Both the position numbers and the translations under genes were made by a program. Below the pieces are notes generated by a model that was given only the letters and a program-made list of their open reading frames with translations, was not told the origin of the DNA and made no database searches. From VAXT01 sp963827725 (lineage in GTDB: Bacteria; Actinomycetota; Thermoleophilia; Gaiellales; Gaiellaceae): DNA of 64,000 bases. The stretch is from positions 62,001 through 126,000 of the forward strand of contig CAWHBM010000003.1 in the NCBI GenBank assembly GCA_963827725.1. Direction: 5' to 3'. Below are positions 1 through 8,914 of this stretch, one piece after another (position 1 is the stretch's first letter; the number at the start of each line of letters is the position of its first letter).

Positions 1-93
1 GCACTTTCGTCCCTACTGGTCGCTGCAGGCGCCGCGGGCCTCGTCGCAAGGCGAATGCGCACCGGTCGCGGACACACGCCTCCCGCGACCTAG
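1..93 (+). CDS. C-terminal fragment of a membrane protein (cut by window edge)
   Basis: Frame 1 is open from the first base to a TAG at 91-93. The 30 residues have a hydrophobic stretch (LSSLLVAAGAAGLVA) followed by a basic tail (RRMRTGR), which looks like a last transmembrane helix with a cytoplasmic positive end. The rest of the gene lies left of the window, so no function can be given. It runs in the same direction as nrdJ, about 190 bases upstream. The fragment is short, so it could be chance. Confidence 0.35.
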   Translation, partial: ALSSLLVAAGAAGLVARRMRTGRGHTPPAT

Positions 94-280
94 AAATCAC
101 CCGCAAATTGCTCACTTAGCCCGGCCTGACGCAGAGGCCGAATGGCTATGATTTGCAGGTGTTTTCCGCGGTCTTTCCTGTGATGTCATCCGACCATCGG
201 CCTAGGCTGCCAGGTCCGCTCGCCGACGGTCTAGCTCCGCCGACTGGGCGCTCTGGAACCACGTTGACCAGGAGGTAGGA

Positions 281-3057
281 ATGGCGTCCGCGAAGCCAGC
301 ACAGACCGCAGAAGCAACACCGAACGAGGTCGTAAACACCGTCGTCGACGACGCCGCAAACGTCGCCGTCCGCCGCCTCTTCACGATCCCCGGGCGCGAC
401 CCGTTCGAGGAAGTCGAGTGGGAGATTCGCGACGCGCTCATCCCCGGCAAGGACAAGCCGGCCTTCGAGCAGAAGGGCGTCGAGTTCCCGAAGTTCTGGT
501 CGCAGACGGCCACGAACATCGTCGCGCAGAAGTACTTCCGCGGCCGCATGGGCTCGCCCGACCGCGAGTCGAGCGTCAAGCAGATGATCGGGCGGATCAT
601 TGCGACGGTCGGCTCCTGGGGCCGCGAGGGCGGCTACTTCGCCGACGAGGACGAGGCCCAGACCTTCGAGGCCGAGCTGAAGGCGATCCTGGTCAACCAG
701 TACGCCGCGTTCAACTCGCCGGTCTGGTTCAACGTCGGCTTCGAGGAGAAGCCGCAGTGCTCGGCGTGCTTCATCCTCTCGATCGAGGACTCGATGGACT
801 CGATCCTCGACTGGATCCGCCGCGAGGGCGTCATCTTCCGCGGCGGCTCGGGCTCGGGCGTCAACCTCTCGAAGCTGCGCTCGTCGAAGGAGCAGCTCTC
901 GAAGGGCGGCTACGCCTCCGGGCCGGTCAGCTTCATGCGCGGCGCCGACGCGTCCGCCGGCACGATCAAGTCGGGCGGCAAGACGCGGCGCGCGGCCAAG
1001 ATGGTCGTCCTCGACATCGACCATCCGGACATCGACGAGTTCATCTGGTGCAAGTCGAAGGAAGAGGAGAAGGCGCGCGTCCTCGAGGCGGCGGGCTACG
1101 ACATGTCGCTCGACTCGAGCGACTGGGCCTCGATCCAGTACCAGAACGCGAACAACTCGGTGCGCGTCACCGACGCGTTCATGGAGGCCGCCGAGGCAGG
1201 CGGCGACTGGAACCTGACCGCCCGCACCGACGGGGCCGTCGTCGAGACGATCCCGGCCAGGAAGCTGCTGCGCGACATGGCCGAGGCGGCCTGGCGCTGC
1301 GCCGATCCGGGCATCCAGTACGACACGACGATCAACCAGTGGCACACGCTGCCGAACACGGCGCGGATCAACGCGTCGAACCCGTGCTCCGAGTACATGT
1401 CGATCGACGACTCGGCGTGCAACCTCTCGTCGATCAACCTCTTGAAGTTCCGCCGCGAGGACGGCGAGTTCGACGTCGAGCAGTTCGAGCACACCGTCGA
1501 CGTCATGTTCCTCGCGCAGGAGATCCTCGTCGGCTACTCCTCGTACCCGACGCCGCAGATCGAGGGCAACGCGAAGGCGTTCCGCCAGCTCGGGCTCGGC
1601 TACGCGAACCTCGGCGCGCTCCTGATGGCGCGCGGCCTGCCCTACGACTCGGACTCGGGCCGGGCGTACGCGGCTGCGATCACGGCGCTCATGACCGGGC
1701 GCGCGTACCGCAAGTCGTCCGAGATCGCGGCGCGCATGGGCCCGTTCGCGGGCTACCAGCCGAACGCCGCGGCGATGATCGGCGTCATGGCGCAGCACCG
1801 CGCCGCGGTCGGCAACATCGAGAACACCGACTCGGTGCCGGCCGATCTCCTCTCCGCGTGCAGGCGCGCGTGGGACGAGGCGCTCAACCTCGGCGAGGTG
1901 CACGGCTACCGGAACGCGCAGGCAACCGTGCTCGCTCCCACCGGGACGATCAGCTTCATGATGGATTGCGACACGACCGGCGTCGAGCCCGACTTCTCGC
2001 TCGTCAAGTCGAAGAAGCTCGTCGGCGGCGGCGAGATCACGATCGTCAACCAGACCGTGAAGGCCGCGCTCGAGCGACTCGGCTACGCGCCGAACGAGGT
2101 CTCCGACATCGAGGCCTTCATCGACGAGAAGAACACCGTGATCGGCGCCCCGCACGTGAAGACCGAGCACTACCCGGTCTTCGACTGCGCCGTCGGCGAG
2201 CGCTCGATCCACTACATGGGCCACGTGAAGATGATGGGCGCGGTTCAGCCGTTCATCTCGGGCGCGATCTCGAAGACCGTGAACCTGCCCGAGGAGGCCA
2301 CGGTCGACGACGTCGCGCAGGTCGTGACGGACGCGTGGAAGCTCGGCGTGAAGGCAATCGCGATCTACCGCGACAACTGCAAGGTCGCCCAGCCGCTGTC
2401 ATCGAAGAGCGGAGCGGCGATCGAGGCGCTGACGGGCGTGGCCGCACCACCGGTCCCGCTCACCCATCGCCGCCGCCTACCCGAGGACCGGGTCGAGGTC
2501 GGCCGCAAGTTCCGGGTCGGCGACTACGAGGGCTACATCCACGTCGGCCTCTACGAGGACGGCACCCCGGGCGACATCTTCGTCGACATCGCCAAGGAGG
2601 GCACGACGCTGGCCGGCCTGATGAACGCGTTCATGATCTCGGTCTCGCTGGGCCTGCAGTACGGCGTTCCGCTGGAGGTCTACGTCTCGAAGTTCGCGCA
2701 CATGCGCTTCGAGCCGAGCGGCCAGACGAACGACGCCGACATCCGAATCGCCAAGTCGATCGTCGACTACATCTTCCGCTGGATGGGCAAGAAGTTCCTC
2801 ACCACAGACCAGCAGGAGGAGATCGGGATCCTCTCCCCCGAGGTCAAAGCGAGGATGGCGGAGCGCTACAGCAACGGCGAGCCGAGCACGGCAGAAGCCG
2901 CCGGCCAGCCCCGCTGGAAGCCCCGCCACCGGGCCAAACCGCCTTGTTCAACGCGTGGGAAGACGCAGTCGAGTGCGCCAAGTGCGGGGGCCGAATGATC
3001 CGCACAGGCTCGTGCTACACGTGCCGAGACTGCGGCACGAACACCGGTTGTAGCTAA
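281..3057 (+). CDS. nrdJ: Adenosylcobalamin-dependent ribonucleotide reductase (class II), frameshifted near the C-terminus
   Basis: Reduces ribonucleotides to deoxyribonucleotides in the cytoplasm with adenosylcobalamin as radical source. The start is an ATG with a strong AGGAGGT ribosome site at 270-276. Visible family motifs are FNSPVWFNVG, the cysteine in QCSACF (residue about 160), NPCSEY (catalytic cysteine near residue 369) and the PTGTISF loop. The initial frame ends at 2998, but the family's C-terminal cysteine tail (ECAKCGGRM, SCYTCRDCG) is encoded one frame over and ends at TAA 3055-3057. A single indel at about 2900-2945 therefore joins the two parts, giving about 925 residues, normal for NrdJ. 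Identity is secure. Whether the break is real or a sequencing error is open. Confidence 0.93.
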
Positions 3058-3164
3058 CGCTTCTTTCTATCCGGACGAGTGGGAGCCTCGTTTGTTCAGC
3101 GGTCTCTCCCAGCCCGGAGCGAACAGGAGGTTTTGGTTTCCTCGTCGACGCCGTCGCGTAGTCG

Positions 3165-4574
3165 CTAGCCGGCGAGGCGGACCGCGACCACCCCGGCGGC
3201 GTCGGCCATTTGGTCGAGGATGCCGAGGTCGACGTTCGCGACCGTGTCGCAGGCCTTGTGGTAGCACGAGTCGAATGACCGGCCCGCCTCGCCGCCGAAG
3301 CGGCGGGCCAGCTCAGCTGACTTGGGCTCGTCTGCACCGGTGAAGAGACCGCCCACCGGGATCCCGGCTCTCGCGAACGCCGCATGGTCGGAGCCGCCGC
3401 CGAGCGAGGCCTCCTCGACGGCCAGCCCTCGGGACGCGAAGTAGGCGCGGAACGCATTCTCGATCCTGACCGAGCCTGCGGGTTGCCCTTCACCCGAGTA
3501 GACGAGTCGGGCGAAGTTCCGCGAGCCGACCATGTCGAGGTTGAGCACGCTCCGAATCCGTGAACGCGCGGTCGCGCTCAAGCCGTCCACATAGCTCGTC
3601 GAGCCGACGAGCCCGACCTCCTCGGCGCCCCAGAACGTAAACCGCAGCCCGTGCCTCGACCGGATGCGGAGTCGGCGGGCCTGCCGCGCGACCTCGAGGA
3701 CGAGCGCCGTGCCCGACCCGTTGTCGTTGAGGCCCGGGCCGCTCGCCGCCGAGTCGAGGTGCGCGCCGAGCAGCACCACACCCCTCCTCCGGCCGGGCAG
3801 GTCGGCGATGACGTTCGAGGCTCGAGCCTGCGTCGTGCGAACCGTGAGGACGATCCGCACCTGCACCGGGCCCAACTGCGCCATGCTCGTGAGCTCGGAC
3901 CCGACCTCCGAAGAGATGATCATGACCGGCATCTGGACGCGCACGACGAGCGTGGCCGAGATCGGTGCGGTGCGCCCCGGCGTGCCGTCGTTGGCGATCA
4001 ACGCGGCGGCGGCGCCAGCGCCTGCGGCGTTTCCGGCCTTCTGGGAGAACGTGCACCCGCCGCGCCTCATGAGAGCCACGGCGCCGCTCGGGAACGCAAC
4101 GAAATCGGACGGCTCACAACCGCTCGACAACGAGGTGGGCTCGACCGGGACGACCTGGGCGGTGAGGTTTCCGCCGCCCGAGTAGCGCATCGTGAAGAAG
4201 TCCGGCCCGTTTTCGTAGCGCCGAGCTCCAGGAGCCACGCGCTCGAACACCGGCGGGCTGGTCTCGCGAAAGAAGTCGAAGGAGAATCGGTTCAACCGTG
4301 GTCGGTACCCGGCCGCGCGCAGCTGCCGCGAGACGTACGCCACCGACTGCGAGTAGCCGGCCGTTCCGGCCGCGCGCGTACCGCCGTTTCGCTGTGCGAT
4401 CGCCGCGAGCGCTGTGAGATGTGCCTTCAGGCGCCGCGGCGTGATCGCACGGGCAAGCGCTCGCGCCGGAACCGCCGCACGCGCAGTCGGCTCCGCCGTC
4501 GGCTCACCGGCCGCGCCGCCGGCTCCTGCAGCGAGCAGGACTCCGAGCCCGACCGCGAGAGCGAGAGCGCGCAC
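3165..4574 (-). CDS. Secreted M28-family zinc aminopeptidase with PA domain
   Basis: A 469-residue exported metallopeptidase. The N-terminus is a signal peptide (hydrophobic ALALAVGLGVLLAAGAG, then AAGEP). Residues about 130-235 form a protease-associated insert, and about 265-465 the M28 catalytic domain. Di-zinc ligands and the general base are visible: H and D in GAHLDS (about 270), D in GLNDNGSG (about 281), EE in WGAEEVG (about 317), D in NLDMVG (about 345) and H in SDHAAF (about 396). GTG start. It converges on nrdJ with about 107 bases between the ends. The peptide substrate cannot be predicted. Confidence 0.92.
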   Translation of the reverse strand: MRALALAVGLGVLLAAGAGGAAGEPTAEPTARAAVPARALARAITPRRLKAHLTALAAIAQRNGGTRAAGTAGYSQSVAYVSRQLRAAGYRPRLNRFSFDFFRETSPPVFERVAPGARRYENGPDFFTMRYSGGGNLTAQVVPVEPTSLSSGCEPSDFVAFPSGAVALMRRGGCTFSQKAGNAAGAGAAAALIANDGTPGRTAPISATLVVRVQMPVMIISSEVGSELTSMAQLGPVQVRIVLTVRTTQARASNVIADLPGRRRGVVLLGAHLDSAASGPGLNDNGSGTALVLEVARQARRLRIRSRHGLRFTFWGAEEVGLVGSTSYVDGLSATARSRIRSVLNLDMVGSRNFARLVYSGEGQPAGSVRIENAFRAYFASRGLAVEEASLGGGSDHAAFARAGIPVGGLFTGADEPKSAELARRFGGEAGRSFDSCYHKACDTVANVDLGILDQMADAAGVVAVRLAG

Positions 4575-4668
4575 CTGTCTTGATAGACGGCTTGCCCCTA
4601 CGGAAGTTTGGGGAGAACGGGCGATGAAATGCCCCTCACACCGCTGCCCTTGTGCGCCGTTATCACGG

Positions 4669-5697
4669 TTAGCCGAGAAACGTCTCCAGGCGGCCTGCCT
4701 CGGCTTCGAGCTCGCTCCGCACCGAGCGCGGCAGCTTCCCGAACGGCTCCAGCGCGACGCGGTCGGCTTCGACAGTCCAGATGCCGGCGACGAAGCCGTC
4801 GACGAGGAACGTCTGAGCGACGTCGCCGTTGACGGCGATGACCCTCCTCCGGTAGGCCTCCGGGAGGACGCGCGTCCGGTCGGCGAAGGAGAGGAGGACG
4901 TTGTCCCACTTCGGGAGGAATCGGACCGGCGCTGGGGTCTCCGGATCCGGCAGCGGCGCGCGCGGGACGTCGAGTAGCTCTCGGCCGTTTTCGTCTCGAA
5001 AGCGGCGCAGCGGCTCGAGGCGCTCCAACGAGCGTTTCAGCTCTGGCGTTCGCATCTTGCTCCACGCGCCGATGTCCTGGCGCGACGCTGGGCCGAACGC
5101 CGCCAGGTAGCGGCGGATGATCGCGACGCGCGCCTCGGTCGGGTCATGGGCCTCGGGCTCGGCGTGCGCCACGAACCGATGCCTCGCCGGCGCGTTCCAC
5201 GACGCCGACTCGTGGTCGTGCAACACGTGCGCGCGGATGCGCGCTGCCTGGAAGGCCTGACGGGCCTCCATGCCCGTCAGGCCGTGCTTGCGCTCGAAGA
5301 GCTCGACCACCTCGCTCGACGTCACGGGCCTGGCCTCGGCTAGGGCGCGCAGCTCCAGCGCCAGGCGCTTCGCGGCCGGCCACTGGTCTCGGTGGCCCGA
5401 CTCGCTGAGCGCGGCCCGAATCAGCCCGTAGTCGCGCGCCGTCACGAGGTGCAGCGTCTGGCGCATCAGGTTCGCCTTGACAATCGCTTGGCGGGCGAGC
5501 TCGCGTTCGAGAGTCTGGCGGCGAAAGCCGGTCGTCCGCGTCCAGATGCCGACGTAGGGCGCCTGCGACCACTGCGCCTGCATCCCGACGAGGCGCTCGA
5601 TCACCGCCTTCGGAGAAAGCCGCTTGCGTTCGAGCAGCAACTGCCGAGCAAGCGTCGCGCGGTTCAGCTCGCGCAGAGTGAGGACGCGCTCGGCCAC
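4669..5697 (-). CDS. Winged-helix DNA-binding domain protein (DUF1006/COG3214 family)
   Basis: A 342-residue protein matching the HTH_42/DUF1006 family. The characteristic N-terminus reads LTLRELNRATLARQ, followed by GMQAQWSQAPYVGIWTRT, and the C-terminus has FLVDGFVAGIW. Some family members are linked to DNA repair and glycosylase-like activity, but most are uncharacterised. The start is GTG with a TAGCGT hexamer six bases upstream, which suggests a leaderless message. The neighbours are unrelated solitary genes, so context adds nothing. Family assignment is good, function uncertain. Confidence 0.85.
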   Translation of the reverse strand: MAERVLTLRELNRATLARQLLLERKRLSPKAVIERLVGMQAQWSQAPYVGIWTRTTGFRRQTLERELARQAIVKANLMRQTLHLVTARDYGLIRAALSESGHRDQWPAAKRLALELRALAEARPVTSSEVVELFERKHGLTGMEARQAFQAARIRAHVLHDHESASWNAPARHRFVAHAEPEAHDPTEARVAIIRRYLAAFGPASRQDIGAWSKMRTPELKRSLERLEPLRRFRDENGRELLDVPRAPLPDPETPAPVRFLPKWDNVLLSFADRTRVLPEAYRRRVIAVNGDVAQTFLVDGFVAGIWTVEADRVALEPFGKLPRSVRSELEAEAGRLETFLG

Positions 5698-5703
5698 GCG
5701 CCT

Positions 5704-5709
5704 ACGCTA
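5704..5709 (-). promoter_or_regulatory. Putative -10 hexamer for the DUF1006 gene (leaderless spacing)
   Basis: TAGCGT on the minus strand lies six bases before the GTG start at 5697. It fits an actinobacterial TANNNT -10 element that would place transcription start at or near the start codon. No clear -35 is visible. Confidence 0.35.
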
Positions 5710-5762
5710 CAGACGGACTTCTAGATTCCGTTAAGACTCCGGCTGTTGCGAATCGACGTCGC

Positions 5763-6314
5763 CTAGATCGGCCCTCGCTTCACTCGCAGCAGCGCGACAC
5801 CGAGCGCAATCCAGGCAGCCTCGAACACGAAGAGGCCCACATCGTGGACTGGGCCGAGCTTGTCGTCGGCTGTGAGGGCCACGACGAGCCCGGCCACCCC
5901 GATAATCGGGAAGAGCCAGGCGCGACCGAGCGTCGGACGCAGATCGCGCGCGAAGAGCAACTGCCCGACGAGGACGAGCAGGAAGCCGAGGGCAAACAGG
6001 ATGAAGTTCTCCGGTATCTCGCGTGTTCGGATGAGCGCGACTCCGACCTGGATCGCGAAGAGCACGAGGAGGCCCAGTCCGACAAGTGCGAGCCGCATGC
6101 CGATGCGCCCGAGCCGGGTCCCGGAGATCACAGTCCGCAATCCCCAGAGCGCGACCCCGAGCGCGAGGACGCCTGCGCTCCAGAGCACCACGTAGACGCC
6201 GCCCACAAGGTTCCGTGTCGAGCCGAACACGAGCTCTCCGCCCTGGCCAGCGAAAATCAGCGCGCCGGCGAGGATTGCCGCGACGCCGGTGCGCGAATCG
6301 GAACGCGACACCAT
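5763..6314 (-). CDS. Small polytopic membrane protein, unknown function
   Basis: A 183-residue hydrophobic protein starting at an internal ATG (MVSRSDSRTGVAAIL), because the upstream extension of the frame has no membrane-protein character. Five to six transmembrane helices are visible, for example VAAILAGALIFAGQG, YVVLWSAGVLALGVALWGL, LALVGLGLLVLFAIQVGV, LFALGFLLVLVGQLLF, WLFPIIGVAGLVVAL and GLFVFEAAWIALGVALL. No catalytic or transport motif is recognisable. It is divergent from the alpha/beta hydrolase gene, with 169 bases between the starts. Confidence 0.7.
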   Translation of the reverse strand: MVSRSDSRTGVAAILAGALIFAGQGGELVFGSTRNLVGGVYVVLWSAGVLALGVALWGLRTVISGTRLGRIGMRLALVGLGLLVLFAIQVGVALIRTREIPENFILFALGFLLVLVGQLLFARDLRPTLGRAWLFPIIGVAGLVVALTADDKLGPVHDVGLFVFEAAWIALGVALLRVKRGPI

Positions 6315-6372
6315 GGGCGAGGATAGGTCGCGGGCTGCGGCAAATGCAAATGAGGCGCTCCTGCGGACGAAC

Positions 6373-6385
6373 GGTGTCCGACACC
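6373..6385. promoter_or_regulatory. Perfect 13-bp palindrome in a divergent intergenic region (operator candidate)
   Basis: GGTGTC-C-GACACC is a perfect inverted repeat with a one-base centre. It lies midway between the divergent starts at 6314 (minus) and 6484 (plus), where a regulator controlling both genes would bind. No regulator gene is adjacent, so its protein is unknown. Confidence 0.35.
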
Positions 6386-6483
6386 TTTCGCGGAGGAGCA
6401 AGCCGGCCCTAGGATTGCGCCGAAGTGACGAAGCTGAAGATCGTCGGCGAGTGATCCCCGCACCTCGTCCGCGCGACCACGGC

Positions 6484-7272
6484 ATGACGACGAGCGCCGA
6501 TGGGACGCAGATCGCCTGGTACCGGTACGGCCGCGGCGATCGGGCCATCCTGTTCGTGCCGACCTGGAACATCGTCGATGCGCGCGTCGTCGGCCACCAA
6601 GTCGCCGCTCTTGAGCCGCACGCCACCGTCGTCACCTACGATCCGCGAGGGGCCGGCGCCAGCGAGCGGCCGAAGCGCGGCTACGACTTTCCGCTCCACG
6701 CAGCCGACGCGATGGCGGCTCTCGAGGCCGCGGGGATCGAGCAGGCGGCGCTCGTCACCGCGTCCCGAGGAGTGAACGCGGCAGTGCTTTTGACCACGGA
6801 CGAGCCGGAGCGATTCGACCGCCTCGCCGTGCTCGCGCCGTACATGCAGCTCGAGGTCGAGCCGGCAGCTCCGGACCCCGCGTGGCTCGAGTCCCTGCGG
6901 ACCGACTGGCCGGGGTTCATCGTTCCGTTCATGAACTTGGTCTTCACGGAGCCGGGCTCGGCGGACGTGATCGCCGAGATGATCGCGATCGGCGTCGAGG
7001 CGACGCCGGAGGTCGTCATCACGCAGGAGCTCGAACTCGACTGGCAACGGCCGGCTCGTCTCCTCGACCAGGTCACCTGCCCGACACTTGTCGTCCACGG
7101 CGAGGCCGATGCCGCGGTCCCCTCCGCGCTCGCCGAAGACATCGTCGCCGCGATGCCGAACGCACGGCTCGAGCTGATCCCGGCCGGTGGTCACCGGCCC
7201 GACATATGCACCCCGGAGCTCGTGAACCCGCTCCTGCTCGATTTCCTCGTCGACGGCCATCCGGACACGTAG
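6484..7272 (+). CDS. Alpha/beta hydrolase with atypical nucleophile elbow
   Basis: A 262-residue alpha/beta-fold protein starting at MTTSADG. It shows the strand-loop DPRGAGASERP, a late acidic residue in VVHGEADAAVP and the C-terminal histidine in PAGGHRPD. The expected GxSxG elbow reads TASRG (VTASRGVN), so the serine and last glycine are kept but the first glycine is a threonine. The overall layout resembles the hydrolase domain found next to adenylate/guanylate cyclases. Substrate unknown. The start was chosen because homology-like sequence begins there and the upstream stretch looks non-coding. Confidence 0.82.
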   Translation: MTTSADGTQIAWYRYGRGDRAILFVPTWNIVDARVVGHQVAALEPHATVVTYDPRGAGASERPKRGYDFPLHAADAMAALEAAGIEQAALVTASRGVNAAVLLTTDEPERFDRLAVLAPYMQLEVEPAAPDPAWLESLRTDWPGFIVPFMNLVFTEPGSADVIAEMIAIGVEATPEVVITQELELDWQRPARLLDQVTCPTLVVHGEADAAVPSALAEDIVAAMPNARLELIPAGGHRPDICTPELVNPLLLDFLVDGHPDT

Positions 7273-7282
7273 CGGGTAGAGC

Positions 7283-7288
7283 TAGGAT
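7283..7288 (+). promoter_or_regulatory. Putative -10 hexamer for the PLDc_N gene
   Basis: TAGGAT lies six bases upstream of the GTG start at 7295. The spacing fits leaderless transcription, and no Shine-Dalgarno sequence is present between it and the start. Confidence 0.4.
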
Positions 7289-7294
7289 TCGATC

Positions 7295-7483
7295 GTGTTC
7301 ATCCGCATCCTCATCATCGCGGCCGTCGCGCTCTTCCTCGTCATGTGGGTGCGAGCTGTAATCGATGTGTTCAAGCGCAGGGACCTGAGTACCGGCGCAA
7401 AGGCGGCCTGGATGATCATCATGCTCATCGTTCCGTTCATCGGGATACTCATGTACACGATGCTCCGCCCGGCAAACGTCTAA
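7295..7483 (+). CDS. PLDc_N-domain small membrane protein
   Basis: A 62-residue protein with two transmembrane helices (IRILIIAAVALFLVMWVRAV and AAWMIIMLIVPFIGILMY) separated by VFKRRDLSTGAK. This is the layout of the PLDc_N (phospholipase D nuclease N-terminal) family, in which short stand-alone proteins carry only the membrane hairpin and no HKD catalytic motif. GTG start with a TANNNT hexamer just upstream. Role unknown; such proteins are common in actinobacteria. Confidence 0.8.
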   Translation: MFIRILIIAAVALFLVMWVRAVIDVFKRRDLSTGAKAAWMIIMLIVPFIGILMYTMLRPANV

Positions 7484-7534
7484 CGCCGCCCGGGCTCCAC
7501 TTCGACCAGCGCAAGAGTCCGTCAAGACTCGGCT

Positions 7535-7934
7535 GTGATCCCGAATCGCTCCGTCCCCAGCGCGCAGGTCATTCCCGAGCTCCCGTACGACGACGTGGCC
7601 GAGGCCAGCGAGTGGCTCAGCGGCGCCTTCGGATTCAAGGAGCGTCTCCGCATCGGCGATCACCGGGCGCAGCTCGTCTTCGGTGACGGTGCCGTGATCG
7701 TGATCCAAGCGAGGCGACGACGCCTCGGCGAGCTCGGTCCTCGTTCGCGTCGAGGATGCCGACAGCCATCACGCCCGAGCCGCGGAGCACGGCGCGCGGA
7801 TCGTGCACCCGCCGACCGACTACCCGTACGGAGAGCGGCAATACACAGCCGAGGACATCGGCGGGCACCACTGGACGTTCTCCGAGTCGATCGCCGACGT
7901 CGATCCCGCATCCTGGGGTGGAACGCTGCGCTAG
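7535..7934 (+). CDS. VOC/glyoxalase-fold protein, frameshifted in the middle
   Basis: The N-terminal half (VIPELPYDDVAEASEWLSGA, FGFKERLRIGDH, QLVFGDGAVIVIQ) is in frame 2. The C-terminal half (SVLVRVEDADSHHARAAE, VHPPTDYPYGERQY, DIGGHHWTFSESI) is in frame 3 and ends at TAG 7932-7934. Joined by one indel at about 7708-7725 they give a normal length VOC-superfamily domain of about 130 residues (glyoxalase/dioxygenase/bleomycin-resistance fold). The late motif GGHHWTFSE is typical of this family. GTG start. It converges on the acetyltransferase gene with a 4-base overlap. Substrate unknown. Confidence 0.75.
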
Positions 7935-8446
7935 CGGTCGCGCCAGACGAGCGCGTGCGTCTGCTCGTCCTTCGGGTCGACGAACTCCTTGACGACTCGG
8001 AAGCCCGCCTTCTCGAACGCGCGGATCGAGGCGATGTTCCGCGCATCGGGGTCAGCCAGGCAACTCATGGTCGCCGGTCGAGCGAACACGACCTCATCCA
8101 CGAAGCGGCGGAGAATCTCGCTGCCGAGCCCCTTGCCCGTCAGCGCCTCGTCACCGATGAACAGATCGACGCCGGCAACGCCTTCATCTGCTCCAACGAG
8201 CGCCGCGTCGTGGGGATAGTCGGAGAGCAGATAGGTCTGGATGAAGCAGACCGGCTGCTCGTCGAGGAGCGCGATATAGAGATCCGTCGGCTTCTCGCCT
8301 TCGATAGCGGGGAGGTAGTGCGCCACGATCTCCTCGTAGGTCTCTCGCCTCGTCCACCAGCGCTCCACATGCGGGCGGAGCCGCCACTCGTGGACCAGGC
8401 GCAGGTCGTCTTGCTCCATCGGGCGGAACCGAAGGTCTCGGGTCAC
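7931..8446 (-). CDS. GNAT acetyltransferase (AacA4/IucB-like)
   Basis: A 171-residue GCN5-related N-acetyltransferase. It begins LRFRPMEQDDLRLVHEWR and contains VAHYLPAIEGEKPTDLYIAL, GVDLFIGDEALTGKGLGSE (the acetyl-CoA binding loop with GKGLGSE) and RNIASIRAFEKAGFRVVKEF, the usual C-terminal GNAT block. It most resembles the aminoglycoside 6'-acetyltransferase/IucB-type subgroup, but resistance cannot be assumed. The GTG start overlaps the stop of the upstream SRPBCC gene (GTGA, 8443-8446), so the two are translationally coupled. Confidence 0.85.
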   Translation of the reverse strand: MTRDLRFRPMEQDDLRLVHEWRLRPHVERWWTRRETYEEIVAHYLPAIEGEKPTDLYIALLDEQPVCFIQTYLLSDYPHDAALVGADEGVAGVDLFIGDEALTGKGLGSEILRRFVDEVVFARPATMSCLADPDARNIASIRAFEKAGFRVVKEFVDPKDEQTHALVWRDR

Positions 8447-8874
8447 CGGCTGAGGCAGTCCGCGATCCGAGGCAGAAAGTGGAGCCAGCCCTCGCGATGC
8501 GAGTCCGCCTCCTCCAGCTCTGCCTCCGAGACTCCGTGCGGGCCGTGCTCGATCTCGAGCCTCGTCCCGCTCTCGGCAGGCTCGGCGCGAACTTTCACGC
8601 CACGCAGTGGCGCGTCAGGATGATGTTCCCACGCCCACGTAAAGGTCAGCCTCGACTCGGGGTGGTACGTAACCACCTTCCCGTCGAGCGTCCACCCCTG
8701 CGACTCGAAGCGGACGACATAGCCGCCTCCGGGCTCGGGCTCCATCTCGAGCTCGCCTCCCCACCACTCCCGAAGCAGCGCCGGATCCGTGAACGCGCGA
8801 ATCGCCTCGGGCGGCTCGACTCCCTCGAGCTCGATCCAGGCATGAACGACTCGTCCGTCGTCTCGAACCTCCAT
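8443..8874 (-). CDS. SRPBCC (AHSA1-like) ligand-binding domain protein
   Basis: About 143 residues from ATG 8874. Visible are VVHAWIELEGVEPPEAIRAF, LLREWWGGELEMEPEPGGGY, WTLDGKVVTYHPESRLTFTW and HREGWLHFLPRIADCL, all typical of the START/Bet v1-fold AHSA1 family. The longer upstream reading frame runs antisense through the SemiSWEET gene and was rejected. It is coupled to the GNAT acetyltransferase by a 4-base overlap. Such proteins bind small hydrophobic ligands or act in stress response; the ligand here is unknown. Confidence 0.82.
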   Translation of the reverse strand: MEVRDDGRVVHAWIELEGVEPPEAIRAFTDPALLREWWGGELEMEPEPGGGYVVRFESQGWTLDGKVVTYHPESRLTFTWAWEHHPDAPLRGVKVRAEPAESGTRLEIEHGPHGVSEAELEEADSHREGWLHFLPRIADCLSR

Positions 8875-8914
8875 GGCAAGGGGATCATTGCCAAAGGAAG
8901 AAGTTTCGAAGCAG

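Noticed and set aside
94..280. Cobalamin riboswitch or NrdR box ahead of the B12-dependent reductase
   Set aside because: Looked for a B12-box-like core and for NrdR palindromes; neither was recognisable. Only an 8-bp palindrome GCCTAGGC (200-207) and the ribosome site stand out.
146..2224. 692-codon open frame on the minus strand opposite nrdJ
   Set aside because: Arginine- and valine-rich, motif-free product, antisense to a strongly conserved enzyme; a typical shadow of high-GC coding DNA.
2900..3057. Programmed ribosomal frameshift in nrdJ
   Set aside because: No slippery heptamer or strong downstream structure seen, and similar unexplained single-base breaks occur elsewhere in the window.
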